Source of the DNA: Vandiemenella viatica
Lineage: Eukaryota > Arthropoda > Insecta > Orthoptera > Morabidae
NCBI GenBank assembly: GCA_031002005.1
Contig: CM061920.1
Coordinates: forward strand, 116,798,095 to 116,862,094
Reading direction: 5' to 3'
DNA: 64,000 bases
Part shown: positions 21,111 through 33,600 of the stretch, piece by piece
How the letters are laid out: each line of letters starts with the position of its first letter
Numbering within the stretch: position 1 is the first letter of the stretch
The notes under the pieces: generated by a model
Databases searched by the model: none
What the model was told of the DNA's origin: nothing
Seen by the model: only the letters and a program-made list of their open reading frames with translations
Translations under genes and position numbers: made by a program

Positions 21111-21969
21111 CTTCTTAAGGCCACCACACACGAGCAGTCCATCTGCTGGCAGGCCATTTCGCACCATTCCATTTAGACTCGTCCAAACAAGGGGGTCACA
21201 CACGACAGATCCGCGGCCAAGCCAGCCAGGCCAGTGCGTGCCCCAAATTCCACGCCAAATCAATTAGTGCCATGTGCACTTAGGTCTCAGATTTTTTCAT
21301 ATTTCTTCTGTGTATAGATACCTAAGAGATAAGACCATAGGAATTTTTTCAATTTTTTATCTCAAAAATTGGCTTCAGGAAAAATATTTGAAATATGCAC
21401 ATTTCATGCAATTCTTCCCATGATTATGTTGGCATCAAATTGCATAAAAGGTTGTAACTCGTTTATTTTTGGAACAACTTACATCATTTTGGTATCAAAT
21501 TAAAGCTAATTATTGATACTTTCTAACTAAGTAATAATATTCACAAAAATTGTTATAAAAATTTTTGGGAGCTCTCAAAGTGAAAATTTTTGTTTTTAAA
21601 AGTGTTGCAATAAATTTGCAATAACAGGCAAGTACCTGCAGACACATACTTTAAATTTTAGCAATAGCTCTATCTCAATGTGTGTTTTCATCTTCAAAAA
21701 AATTAAAAGGGTGTTTTTTGTGGTAGTTAAATAATGCAAGTTTATTGTTCTCTGCTGTTTAACGGTGATTATGATTTTTTAGCTGCTACTAGACCTTTAA
21801 AAAGGGTTGAATTTCAGAAACAAGGTGAATCAATTTGATATTTAGGGAACATATGAGTAGACAAATAAACCTATGACAAGCTATTAATTTTTAACCACTT
21901 TATAAAATGAAACTTTTAATTCAAATCCACTGTACACTCCAAGAAGAATTACTTTGAATGTGAAACATG
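21111..21969. other. Intronic; GC-rich patch then AT-rich flank of a DNA transposon
   Basis: 21111-21265 is GC-rich (CACACACGAGCAG; CACACACGACAGATCC occurs later) and may be a small element with weakly repeated ends. 21285-21969 is very AT-rich and probably belongs to the outer left side of the transposon at 21970-25078. No ORF is supportable. Confidence 0.35.
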
Positions 21970-24900
21970 AAGTTTATAATAAAATATCATGTAACAGATG
22001 ATGACTCAATGGATCAGCATGCAAAAGAATATTTAAAATAATAAAGAATTACATTTAAACATTTAATGCCTTTTGTATGGGTGCTGATTTATAAAATGTT
22101 CTTAACTGATTCTACAATTAATTGTTGAATATCTTTTTCCAGGACATATGTTCTGCCTGATGCTGAAGTTGATGCAGGCACTGATACTTCTTGTATAATG
22201 TTTTCAAAAGGTACCCAACAGCTGTCACTTGGTGTTGGCCATATAAAAGTTTTGGAAGATCCACAAGGGTGCATGAATTGAATTTTTGCATCCCTCACAT
22301 TCAAAGAACATTGCTGCACTTTACCTATCCACCATTTGTCTCCATAAATAACTGCATAAAATTTTTCTGGCACTATTTCCATAAGATCTTTATTTTCACT
22401 ACCAACAGAAGCTTTAAAAGATGTTTGAGATGATGAAACTCATTTTACTGAAATAATTGTTTTATTCATTGGCAGGAAGTAATGATTTTCCCTTGTTCCG
22501 GGCACATTTTTAGCATTAGCATGCTGTTCTCCTAAATATTCATGGTACATATTAATATATCTTGAAGTGGTATATAATGTTTTGATCCCTTTTATGTTTT
22601 CAGAAGAAAATTTATACAAGTCTTAAGGACTTAAAATTATCGGCAGTTCTTTGAAGACTTTCTCTTGTAGCCAATCACTTAACTGTGCCACCCACACCAT
22701 CACAAGCATTTTTACCATGGCTGGTTGCAAAAAAGTTCCATTCGGCTTTTATTCCATGATCTTCTTTGTGATAACATAAATTTATAAAGTTTTTATAATT
22801 TTTATACTGGGCTGCACTTCCATCACTGAAGTAAATGGAATGGGTCACATTAGGTATTTTCTTTAAAATGTACTGAATGGCTGTCTTTTGTAATGCAAAA
22901 ACTGTAGTAGTATCATGTTTTAAACAATTATATATGAAACACATTGATAATGATTTAAGTTCTTTTTCATTCTTAAAATAAACAACAAAAGGATGAACGG
23001 TTGCTTGAATATTTTTCCAGTGAAAGCCTTGTACAGCATCTTGTAAAACACAGGTATAATTTTCACTAAAATCAACTAGAACTAAGCATTGATTCTCGGT
23101 TAAATTTTGCTTTACATCTTTCAAATGCATGCTCTGGGCTTTAGCTATAAAGTGGTGATGTGTTAAAACACATAGTTTATCAACAAATATTTCAACAAAT
23201 TCATCAACAGTTTTTACTATAGTTTCAAGTATGGAATGATCAGTGAAGAGCCACTGCTTAAAAGTAATATTATCCCTGGTTTCAAGAATTTCTAACTGCA
23301 TTAAGAACTCATGAAGGTTAGATATATCAGGACAGTTTGAGCATCTGTATAGGATACATTCTTCTGATTTAAGATCACAAACTAGTTTTAGTAATAAATC
23401 CTGATAGGGCATATTCAGATGAATACTCTGCATTATTAGCTTTACATTTTGGTGGTAGGTGCAGACACAAACTGAATGAATACCATGACTGTTAAGTCAC
23501 ACATTCTCTGGGGCAAAGTTCACAAAATTTGCTAAAGCCTATCTTATGATCAGGGTATTTTTCTTTGTAGGCTAAAAATGCCTCTCGAAAATTATGTAGT
23601 ATTAGTCTTTTCGTCTTGAGTTCTCTTTTGCCATGTTCACTGGGTACTGATATATAATCTTTTGTATTTGATGAAATGCGACTTATTTCATCATCATAAT
23701 TAAAGACTTTCACACTTCTTATTATATCTTCAGGAAGAGTATGCCCCCCCTTTTTTTTAGATTTACGTAACACGCCTTCATCTTGTAATACTTTTCGAGC
23801 TTTTTTAACTAAATATTCAGTAGTTTGAAAAAAAATCACTGTTTGTTGTATACTCCATGATTCTGGGGTTAAAGATAAAATTTGTACTTTTTCATAAATA
23901 TTACTTACAATAAATTTTTGTTTAAGTTTTTCCATGATACTACTACAATCGTTACACTGTTTTATCACCTCATTGTTTTCTGATATAAAAGAACTATCCT
24001 ATATTCAATTCCTAAAACTTTTGTAGCCATCTCAGTAAAACTCTCTGCTACACGTTGAGCTTTATTTTTCAAGTAAATGTTTCTCTCATCTACTTTTCTT
24101 CTTCTAACTTTTAGTGGGGAACAATCAATTAACTTACAACTGTCGTTGAGTTTTTCAATGTAAGATTCATTTGGTTCATAGTCACTGTCTGATGAAATGT
24201 TAATATTCTCATAAGTTTCAATATTATTTGCTATAACTGATTTTCTACAAGATATACACAACTTTTTGCCAGGTACTAATTCAACACCATGGTACTTCTT
24301 TGAAAATGATAAAGAAATTTATCTTAGACCTTTTCTGACATTTTGTTTATGCCTTCTAAAAGAATCACAACATATTCTCTGCCTGTTCTCAAAAGTTGAC
24401 AATTTTTTTTTTTAAATGATCATGACATATGAATTGCAAGTCCAAACATTTTGTTCTAAGTCTGATCAGTTCTATATCAGTTGGTTTAAAGTCACAAATA
24501 CTTACAATCTTTTTTGGCTTCTTTGGCAAACTAGTTGTTTCTTGAAATTGTAAACAAATTGAACACTGCATTTTATCAAAACTTAAACTGAAATATAATT
24601 CACTTTTAATGATGCAGTTCATTAAAAGGCCTATAAACTTTACTGAAATGCTTCAAAAATCAAACTGTCTGGAAGCAGAGTGAATCCAACCAGTGTAGTG
24701 ACTTTGAGGTGACTATGTAAAGGCAAAAATGTGCCCATTGTTGAATAACTTAAGAACAATGTGGAAACTAAAATTCTATTTTTAGAACTAGTCATGTTAC
24801 CAAGTAGAGCTTACTTCTAGAAATAAACAGACAGTAATAGCAATGATAGTCATAATTTTCGAAAAGACATATCGAGATAGATATTTGGATACTTCTTGAA

Positions 24901-25078
24901 AGAATTACCAGTGTCTGCATCAACGTTAATTTCAGGAAGAACATATACATTCTGGAAAAAAATAATGGCTGCAAATCAATTACAAATTTTTTAAATGTAA
25001 TTCTTTAATATTTTAAATTTTCGTTTGCATGTTGATCCATTGGAATATCATCTGCTACATGATATTTTATTCTAAACT
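21970..25078 (-). mobile_element. Decayed autonomous DNA transposon bounded by ~95-bp inverted repeats
   Basis: 21970-22064 is an imperfect inverted copy of 24984-25078. Shared words include AATAAAATATCATGTA, CAGATGAT, CAATGGATCA, CATGCAAA, ATTTAAAAT and AAAGAATTACATTTAAA. The coding region 24622-22089 lies exactly between them. True termini and TSD were not found; the repeats may be subterminal. Confidence 0.65.
22089..24622 (-). pseudogene. Large transposase-like gene with a few frameshifts, family unassigned
   Basis: Minus-strand segments 24622-24389, 24261-23965, 23968-23492, 23433-22675 and 22382-22089 read as one protein of roughly 800 residues with frameshifts near 24300, 23970, 23480 and 22450-22670. 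The N-terminus has cysteine pairs ('CSICLQ', 'RICCDSF', 'KLCISCRKSV') suggesting a zinc-binding domain. The centre has an RNase-H-like pattern: 'VLVDFSENYTC', 'YFSDGSAAQYKN' and 'FFATSHGKNACDGVGGTVK', with Asp residues placed as in DDE/D transposases. The C-terminus has 'WWIGKV' and 'FIWPTPSDSCWVP'. I recall similar multi-copy insect and cnidarian proteins but cannot name the superfamily with confidence (Sola is one candidate). Confidence 0.65.
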
Positions 25079-26089
25079 TACTGTACAATATCTTATTGAC
25101 TTAATTTTATTTGCAGGCTCATGATTCTTATGTTTGTAGTACATATTTTCAGATTCCTTAATAAACTAATTTATTATTTTGCAGTACTGCTTATAATGAA
25201 ATTTAATATTAGCATTGTGACTGTTCTTAGAGGAAATATATAATTTTCTTTTAGGAATGAATGATGTTCTAATACCCAGAGTTATCCACAGTTTTTGTTC
25301 TTTTTGAAAAGCATGACACCTTTTCATAGGGAAGCAACTTTCAAAATAATTTAAGACAATACTGCTAAAAAAAATTTTTTATTTTCTTCATACCTTACAC
25401 ATTGTGAAATCAATTCCATTTTGTGGTACGAAGGTAATTTCTATTACAATTGATTCATCATTTATCGCTCAATGGACTTTAAAACCGATTACTTTTGTAA
25501 CTAGTTAATATCGAAATGTGTTGATAGTTAATTCTTCAGCATAACGATCAGAAAGCCTGTTAACAGACAGCTTGGTTGTTGAACTAAATTTTTAAGGACT
25601 AGGAAAATGTTACCTTTTGCTGAGAACTACCATTATTCTAGTGTGCAAATTAATTACCTAGGTTATGTTGTATGCTACTAGTATAATGATTCTAATATAA
25701 CTCTACAGGTAAATTACTTAGAATATCTACATTAAAATCGCAGACAAAGCTACGTTAACTACGTTTCTACTGGAAAATGTTAATAAAAGGTCATATTACT
25801 TCAAAAATGATAGCAAAGCTTCCAGAAGGTGGTCTTTATACCATCAATATTATGAAATTTTTATCACCTTCAAAATGTTGATCAAAACTGAAGTTCACAG
25901 GTCTTCAGTACATACATAATCCTGTAGTTAGCCTATTTGGTATTCAGACAAGTTGAAACATCAGTTCAATTGGCAGCATTTATGTGAATCTGAATTCCAT
26001 CAACTTTGTTGCTTAACCTTTTGATATTTTCATGTAATTTAATGACTATGAAATTATTATTTATTTTTTGCATCTGAAAACTGATAATT
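25079..26089. other. Intronic, nothing identified
   Basis: AT-rich, no coding or repeat signal that I can support. Confidence 0.5.
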
Positions 26090-27340
26090 GCTTAAACTAA
26101 CATCTGTTAAGACCCTATCTAGCACTTGACCCCAATCTAAAAGGAGCTGCCATAACACCAGTAACTACAGGAATCCTTTCAGGAGAAGTGAAGGCTCCAA
26201 TTAAAGACCTCATTATCAAATCTGAAATGAACACTTTTTCCCTCCATTATTGAGGTGTACACCAAGCCTAGTATAACTGCACCTAACAATAGCATCCACA
26301 AGTAGCAAATCAATGCCAGAGCTAATGTCAAACATAAGACTGAGTGTAATGGGTGAGCGGTTAATGCTCTGACCTCACATTCGGGAGAACCCTGGTTCGA
26401 ATCCCCGTCTGGGCATCCAGATTTGGGTTTTCCATGGTTTCCCCAAATCACTCCAGGCGAACGCCAGGATGTTTCCTTCTAAAGGCCATGGCCGAATTCC
26501 CTCCCATTCCTTGCCCCCAATCTCATCCCACCTCTAATGACCTCAAAGAGGCGTAAAGCCATAAGTAAAAAAAAAAAAAAAAAAAATTAAACATAAGAAG
26601 CTGTTTCAGCTTAAGTTTCACTCTCCTGCAGCATGGAGCAGAGTTCATTTGTGGCATATCATAACATTGAAGGACAAACAGACTGATCTGAGTGTGGCAT
26701 TTTGCTTTTGCTATCTTCTCTTTTGTCACCTCTAATACTATAACTATCATTCATGTCCAGAATATTTCTTGATCCTCCCACCAACTTTATCTGTGAAATC
26801 CTATGATTAAGTACCTATTCCTTCTACCACCTGAGCACTTTGTTTAAAAGGTACTGGTGAATGGGAAATCTGATCCTAATTTTTCCTGTACCAGTGGGCC
26901 CACACTTGTTCCATTATAACTTCCTAGCAGCAAGATTTTCTTTTTCCTTAACCATTGTATACTAGACTTTCATATACAATTTTTACTACAAGTCCTACTG
27001 CCTTTTTCCTACACCTACACCTACAGAAAGCTCATCTCTATCTAACCTATTTTTCACTCAAACAACAAAAGAATTAAAAACTTGTCTCATTTGGTTACCC
27101 TTTTCCGAGTTGCCATTTCCCAATAATCTATTTTCTCTCCCTTGACAACCTGTTCATTTCTTCCTACCATCTAGGGTATGAAACCATATCTCTTGTTTTA
27201 ATATCATCATATTTTTAACATAATTTGTACACAAACCTATTTTCCTTACCATTGCACTTGTCCTAATGAAATCATTTTTCACACACTTTGCAAACAACTC
27301 CCACTCTCACTAATCTAGGGCAGCTACCACACTTCACTGT
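26090..27340 (-). pseudogene. Possible LINE ORF1-like fossil with SGNH-hydrolase-like piece (tentative)
   Basis: With the SINE at 26340-26588 removed, the minus-strand translation gives scattered but protein-like blocks: a basic block around 26640-26950 ('GTGKIRIRFP', 'LNHRISQIKLVGGSRN', 'DKREDSKSKMPHSDQS') and then 'DISSGIDLLLVDAIV', which resembles the esterase-like (SGNH) domain found in some insect LINE ORF1s. Frames change many times. This may be the 5' part of an old element unrelated to the adjacent LINE-A copy. Low certainty. Confidence 0.3.
26340..26588 (+). mobile_element. SINE-1 copy, full length, 10-bp TSD
   Basis: A-box-like GGGTGAGCGG, B box GGTTCGAATCC (26393-26403), the family core with CCATGGTTTCCCCAAATC, and an A-tail at 26567-26586. 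The TSD AAACATAAGA is exact at 26330-26339 and 26589-26598. It preserves the best B box of the family copies here. Confidence 0.93.
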
Positions 27341-27344
27341 TATT

Positions 27345-27725
27345 AATTTAATTGCAATGGAACATGTGATCCATATAATTTGAGTTTTAAATTCCACTCC
27401 CATCTACTATTGCGATTTCCAAATTTTAATTTTAAATTCCTTCAGCGTTTTTGGCAAATTATTCATCACTTCACTTGGTAATTTGTTCCAATCCCTGACA
27501 CCTTTACTGAGAAAATAAAATTTTTGACTTCCTTATGCTTGAAATCGAGTGCCATTTTGTGGTCATGGTCATCTCTGCTCTATTCCTAATTCTTAGACCA
27601 ATATCCCTCCAAGTTGCATCATCAACATATGCCTTGTACAATCCCAGCACTCTCTTCACCCTCCTCCTGTCTTCCAATGACTCCCAATCCAGCTCATTTA
27701 TCGTAGTCAGTTATTGAATGGGTCC
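27345..27725 (-). pseudogene. LINE-A copy 4, antisense 3' fragment
   Basis: Begins with the family 3' end (TTTAATTGCAATGGA) and continues with DNA matching 40880-41180 of copy 5 (AAATTATTCATCACTTC, CCTTGTACA, CTTCAATGACTC-like stretch). It encodes only the last ~100 residues of ORF2, with disruptions. A strongly 5'-truncated LINE insertion. Confidence 0.8.
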
Positions 27726-27965
27726 TGCAATAATTTCTACAAACATCACTCAAGATTACAAGTAATTGTTGACAGCAATTATTAGGTCTAGCGTTCAAAA
27801 TGTAAACATGGCACTAGATTACAATCAACACATTTTTGCATTAATAAAAACCTTCATTAACACTGAAGTACTACAATGTATTATAATTTAATCTTTTACA
27901 TTAATATTAATATAAATTAGCTTTTTAGTACTCGTATAAGGAAGTAAAATTGCAATGAGAAAATT

Positions 27966-28712
27966 AAACCAATATTTGAAAAATAAAATAATTGTTTAAA
28001 AAATCATAAAAACTGCCTTAAAACAAAAAGCACTAAAAAATTTAAAATAACTTTATACCTTGCTTAGGAGAAAGTAAATCTAAATGGACAATATTTTACA
28101 TTACTGTCATTGAAATTTTTACATTAATTAGTTATTTTTGGAGTCGGTGCCAGCTGTCACATCGCAAAGATCGAATTACTGAACTTGATTTGGTGTTTGA
28201 GGCGAAACGGGGAGTACGAACAAAAATTCACAATATTTTACAGCATGTAGTGAGGAGATAGTGTTATTGCGGGATACAGCTTAGGGAAACAAACTAATAG
28301 TATTTTAATCTGTGGCTCGGCCACGTTAGTCGTCCAGGCATATCACAGGTGCTACAGTGTCAGTTGGTAGGCTGCATCATGCAGTAAACGCTTTACAGTT
28401 AGTATAATATCGGCGTATCATCTGTATGTTTCAGTTTTGTTGAAACATGTTTCTAGCATTAATTGTACCTAAGTGTATTATTGTTATTCATTATTGTTTT
28501 TATCTTTTTGTTTTTCTGCTTTCGCTGGCACCGCCTCCAAAAATAACTAATTAATGGAAAAATGTCAATGACAGTAATGTAAAATATTGTCCATTTAGAT
28601 TTACTTTCTCCTAAGCAAGGTACAAAGTTATTTTAAAATTTTTAGTGCTTTTTTTTAAAGGTAGTTTTAATGTTTTTTCAAACAATTATTTTATTTTTAA
28701 ATTTTTAGTGGT
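27966..28712. mobile_element. Long-armed inverted-repeat element (~189-bp arms, ~370-bp loop)
   Basis: 27966-28154 is the reverse complement of 28524-28712 with scattered mismatches and a small gap. Matching words include CCTTGCTTAGGAGAAAGTAA, GGACAATATTTTACATTACT, ATTAGTTATTTTTGGAG and CGGTGCCAGC. The loop (28155-28523) is unique and carries no ORF. Flanking TSDs could not be identified, so whether it is a foldback or long-TIR transposon or a chance inverted duplication is open. Confidence 0.7.
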
Positions 28713-29149
28713 ATTATAGTTTGTTTTGTATTTTAAATATGCCGCAGCAGTTCCCATTTTGCGAACTTCCTGTTGCTCATGGATTAAAGCGCTTGCTTTC
28801 AAAAAATAATTTTGTCTTTATATAACACAACTTACCGAACGGGGTGAATTGGATGTTGTGTTAAGGAATGTCAGTTCACATTTTTGTCCAGGCTGATTTC
28901 GAAATTATCGTAACATCTGTTAAAGCTGCTGGTCGATAACCGAAACATGGAACATCTGGGCATTAATACATACCACATACAGAAATATGTCTCTGGAATA
29001 TATCCACTGGCTCCGGCATCACACAGAAAATATAGATATTTTAACTGGTTTTCACAACGTGAAAGCTTGGGGTCCAAGTTGAAATCTGAAGTACATGTTG
29101 AGACATTTGGACAAATTTATTTTATAAATATTATGCCATGACTTAAAAA
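28713..29149. other. Intronic, nothing identified
   Basis: AT-rich sequence leading into the tandem array; two short opposing ORFs around 28870-29140 have no recognisable similarity. Confidence 0.45.
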
Positions 29150-31760
29150 TAACTTAATTGATTTTGATGGGATTTAAAAGTGTGGATTTTTGTAAAGAAC
29201 ATTGGAAATAAAAGGTGTGAGGGTAAAAGGGGAAGAGGGATTGGGCTTTTGTATACCAAATGTAGACTGCCTTTTCGGATTGATTTAAAGCAGGGGTGGC
29301 CAAACCGCAGGCCACCTTGAACATTTTTCCGGCCTGCGAGATTCATCACACTTTTACAAAATATTTTTTTTACTCCATTTTTAGTGTTATATTTTTTTTT
29401 GCAATGTGCGTTTAGTATCATTATTATTATATTATCTAGGTTTACATGTAAGAATAATAGTAAACAGAATAACTCGTGTTAGAATTTTTCACTCCATAAA
29501 AATATCTGAAGTGAGGATATATAATTTTATATGCGGCCCGTGGAGTTATGATGCACTTCCAAATTGGCCCACAAGATCATTAGGGTTGGCCACCCCTGAT
29601 TTAAAGTATACGTGTGTAAATTTCTATTGATATCAGATAAAACTGTAGGTATGTATAAAAAAAAAACAATTAAGGGGTGTGGAGACGAAGAGTAGTTTGG
29701 TTTTTGTAAAGCTAGTGTGGGCAGTATTTTTCTGTTTCTTTTAAAGTATACATGTGCAAATTTCCATCGAAACCAGATAAAAACTGTGGCTTTGTGTAAA
29801 GAACATTTGCACAAATTAAATGGGGTAAGGGAGTGAGAGGTAGGGATTTGTAAACAGAATGTAGACATTATGTTTCTCTTTGTTTTTAAGTATACATGTG
29901 CAGTATTCCATGGAAATCTGATAAAAAAAACTGTGGGTAACTATAAAGAATATTGGAAATTAGGAGGGTGGGAGTAGAAGGGAAGAGGGGGTGGGCTTCT
30001 GCAATCTAATTTTAACACAATTGTTCTGTATGTTTTAAAGTATACGTGTACAATTTTTCTTCAGAATCGGATAGAAACTGTAGATTAAGGGATGGAAAGG
30101 AAGAAGGGGTGGTTTGGACTCTTGAAACCAAATGCGGACAGTATTTTTCTGTTTGTTTTGCAGTATACATGTGCATACTTCCTTCAAAATCAGAAAGAAG
30201 TAGTAGTTTTATATAAAGAACATTGACAGTAATTAATGGGGTAGAAAGGGGGATAGGGTTTGCGTTTTTGTGAAAGTTATGTAGACAGTATTTTTCTTTT
30301 TCTATTTGTATATGGATGTGAAGTTCCATTGAATCGGATTAAAATGTGGGTTTTGTACAAATATTAAGGGAAGGGGAGCTATGGTAGTTTTTTTATTTAT
30401 TGTTCAGAAATCTTATCCATTAAAAAAATAGATGTATATGTGTCAACTTTCATAAAGATTGGTCAAATAGTGTCAACTGTATCTTTCTAAAAAGAAATTG
30501 TCAAAAATCAAGGGGGTGGAAATGGGGATAGGGGTTCAGTTTTTGCAAACCAAAAGTTGACATTATTTTTCTCTTTGTTTTATAGTAAAAATTTTCTAAG
30601 TTCTATCTAAACTGGATAAAAACTCTGGGTTTGTATAAAAATTAATTGGTTTAATGGGGAGAGGGGGTAGTTTTTAGATTTTTTGGTCAGACACCTTCTT
30701 CGTGAAAAAATACATATAAGGGCCAACTTTCATGGTAATCGGTCAAACGATCGCGACTGTAGCTTTATATAAAAAACATTGACAAAAGTTAATGGGGTTG
30801 AAGGAGGGAAAGGGGTTGAGCTTTGGCAAACCAAATGTTGACAGGATTTTTCTCTTTGTTTTAAAGTATACATGTGCAAAGTTCAATCACAATCAGATAA
30901 GAAATTTAGGTTTCCATAAGATTAAGGGGTGTGAAGGGTGGTTTTTTATTTTGGTCCAAAACCTTCTCCATGAAAAACTACATGCATATGCCAACTTTAA
31001 TGGATATCAGTTAAATGGTGTCGACTGTTGATTTGTATAAAGAAAATTGGCAAAAATTAACGGGGTGGTGGATAGGGGGAGAGGGATTCAGTTTTTTTAA
31101 ACCAAACGTTGACAGTATTTTTCTCTTTATTTTTGACTATACATGTTCCATTGATATTGAATAAAAAAATGTTGGTTTGTATAAAAATTAAGGAGTGTAA
31201 AGGAGAGAGGGGTGGTTTTTTTATTTTTGTCAGATTCTCCATGAAACATTACACGTATATGCCAACTTTGATGATAATCGGTTAAACGGTGTTGAGTGTA
31301 GCTTTTTGTGAAGAACGTTGACAATAATTAAATGGGTGGAAGGAGGGAGGGGTTTGAGCTTTGACAGGATTTTTCTTTTTGTTTTAAAGTATACATGTGA
31401 AAAGTTTGATCAAAATCAGATAAGAAATGTAGGTTTCTATAAAATTAAGGGGTGTAAAGGGGAAAGGAGTGGTTTTTTATTTTTATTTTTTGGTCAGAAA
31501 CCTTCTCCATGAATAACTACAAGTATATACCAACTTCAATGGAGATCAGTTAAATGGTGTCGACTGTAACTTTGTATAAAGAAAATTGTCAAAAATTAAG
31601 GGGGTGGGTAGGGGGAGAGGGTTTAAGTTTTTTTAAATCAAAAGTTGACAGTATTTTTCTCTTTGTTTGGCTATAAATGTCCAAAGTTTTTCATCTAGAT
31701 CGAATAAAAAATGTGGATTTGTATAAAAATTAAGAGGTGGAAGGGGGTAGAAAGGGGGGT
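29150..31760. repeat. Degenerate tandem array, ~140-bp unit passing to a ~270-bp dimer
   Basis: The landmark GACAGTATTTTTCTCTTTG (with variants), followed by TTTTAAAGTATACATGTGCA, recurs at about 29720, 29865, 30005, 30140, 30282, 30550, 30842, 31112, 31367 and 31650. Spacing is thus ~135-145 bp on the left and ~255-292 bp on the right. Other recurring words are GGATAAAAACTGTGG, CCTTCTCCATGAA and GCCAACTTT. Units are strongly diverged, with G-rich stretches (GGGGAGAGGG). The array is interrupted by a hAT MITE at 29291-29598. Confidence 0.85.
29291..29598. mobile_element. 308-bp hAT-type MITE inside the tandem array, 8-bp TSD
   Basis: The termini CAGGGGTGGCCAAACC and, reversed, CAGGGGTGGCCAACCC match at 14 of 16 positions. 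The TSD ATTTAAAG is exact at 29283-29290 and 29599-29606 and is itself part of the array unit, which reads continuously when the element is removed. No coding capacity. Confidence 0.93.
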
Positions 31761-33510
31761 TTCTCAATGAAATTCATATGGGACCACTTTGGAGGGATAC
31801 CCTATCCACTAAAAAAATATCATTTAAATCTGTTCAAAATTGGCGAAGATATCACTGAACATACTGTAAGCTACCTTTCGTTCTATTTTCGAGATTCAGT
31901 TAAAATCCGACAAAGTTTGAGGTTAACATCGGGACACGATACCATCATTAAAATCGAGATAACAACACTTTAAGTTCAGGAAAGTAAATAAATAGCACAT
32001 AGCAACCATAAATAAGAAGTTTCAAGTAAATATAAACCATAAACTTACCTAAATGAGCGTAATCCATAATAATCCTGAAGTATAAAACACAGGTTTGTTT
32101 ACCCGACCACAGCACTAATATTCCACTAAATTAAACATTGTAAAGCACTTTAATAATTAGGATTTCACCATCGGATATTAAATTCACTAATAACTCGCAG
32201 CTCCAGACCGATTTAAAGCAGTAAATATGATGTTAAAACATCTCCACAAGGGAGTGCATTTCAACATTTAATTCCACCACATCTAAACAGCTTCAGAGCT
32301 TTAAAAGTAAATGTAACCAAGTAAAATAACCAACCAGTCAATATTCTTTAAGTTTCTGGTAACCATCAACAAATAAATAGAAAATATAAGTAAATAACAG
32401 CCAACAGGTAATGGCGCCGTAAAATCGAACTTTTGAAATTCAATAACTCATAAACTAACATGTTTAACAGACTAAAAACTTTTCTAAAATGCTTAAAATA
32501 AATAAAGGTTCAATTTAAATTTAGTTTTAGGACTCAACCGGCTTTAAATAAAAAGCGAAATATTTGGTTGCACAACGGAAAACAGTAAAATTTAGAAATT
32601 CCATAACTTCCGATAGAATTAACCGATTTGAAAGATTTTTACACCACTGAGCTCAGCAAAGGCTGGGGAACGATTTGAAAATAGTATTAACTTGAGATTT
32701 TAAGGTTTCGAGGTGAAGCATTTTTCCTGTGATGTATGATGACGTATAACAGTACCCGATTCAAATATGCTTTTAAATTAACCAAACTTTAAAATTCATT
32801 TTCACTGGTCTGGAAGCTTTAAGAACAAAACCCAACACATCACTAAACTTGTCTCATTACGCTCTTCATTCTGTGAATTTCTGGTAGCACGCAGGTAACA
32901 GGTTTTTTTTCCAGATAGACTATTGTCTCGGCCAGTAGGTCAGTTTGATAAAAGGGACTCGGCCGCCATGTTTTTGGACAGTATATCGAAAGTCTTGGTC
33001 GGGGTAAGATGTAGAGCTCCGGTTAACGAGTTCGAACGAGACGGGCAAGGAGTGCGCGGTGGCTGATGGGAAGATAGGCGTGATGGCATGATGGCCGACC
33101 GGCGCCATTTCTAAAATCGGCATGACCAACTTAACATTTTCCGACATGTGTTTCTAACCGATTTCAGTTTCATTTTGGGGTGGTGCGGTCTGTTCTGTTT
33201 CATGATTTGTAATCATCGGCTAATGATTTTCTCCGATTGCCATAGCTAACTGTGACTTTTGTAACTTCTGTGAAAATTTTCAAGAATATATAATTCAGTT
33301 ATCCGGATACAGACTTTCATTTCTACTTTAGTACCTTTCTTACAGGAGGTTAATCTGTAAGTGGCGACTGTGGTCAATTTTTACAGTTAGCATTCTACAT
33401 GGTTTAACACGGTTATAGAACTTTTACGAACTTTGACAACTTTTGGATGACTTTGAGTTTAGGTGCAGAAGCTGATACCCACCCCGACATCGAGCTTCGC
33501 CCTAACAATA
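31761..33510. other. Intronic; AT-rich, no gene identified
   Basis: No ORF is convincing. Phrases such as AATTCATATGGGACC and 'CATAACTTCCGATAGAATTAACCGATTTGAA' (split across 32605-32635) resemble the non-coding parts of dispersed insect repeats. 32940-33120 is GC-richer with several CpGs, without a supportable ORF. Confidence 0.4.
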
Positions 33511-33600
33511 CATACCAAAAAAAAAAAAAAAAAAAAAAACGGCTGAATTGATAACCTCCTCCTTGTTTTGAAGTCGGTTAAAAATGGTTTACTAAGAAGA
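33511..33600 (-). other. Conserved 3'-terminal motif of a dispersed insect retroelement
   Basis: On the minus strand: TTTTTAACCGACTTCAAAAC, then AAGGAGGAGGTTATCAATTC, then a ~24-base T-run. I remember very similar sequence ('AACCGACTTC..AAAGGAGGAGGTT.TCAATTCG') as a common repeat end in Lepidoptera and other insects. The rest of the element is not recognisable. Confidence 0.4.

Noticed and set aside
20925..21263. Start of the 112-codon minus-strand ORF ('MIWRGIWGTHWPG...') as part of the gag protein
   Set aside because: Its first ~50 codons come from an unrelated GC-rich patch (21111-21265); only the later coiled-coil part is gag-like, and the end runs into the hAT MITE.
31737..31973. 78-codon ORF at the end of the ~140-bp array
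   Set aside because: Overlaps array-derived sequence, with no recognisable domain.
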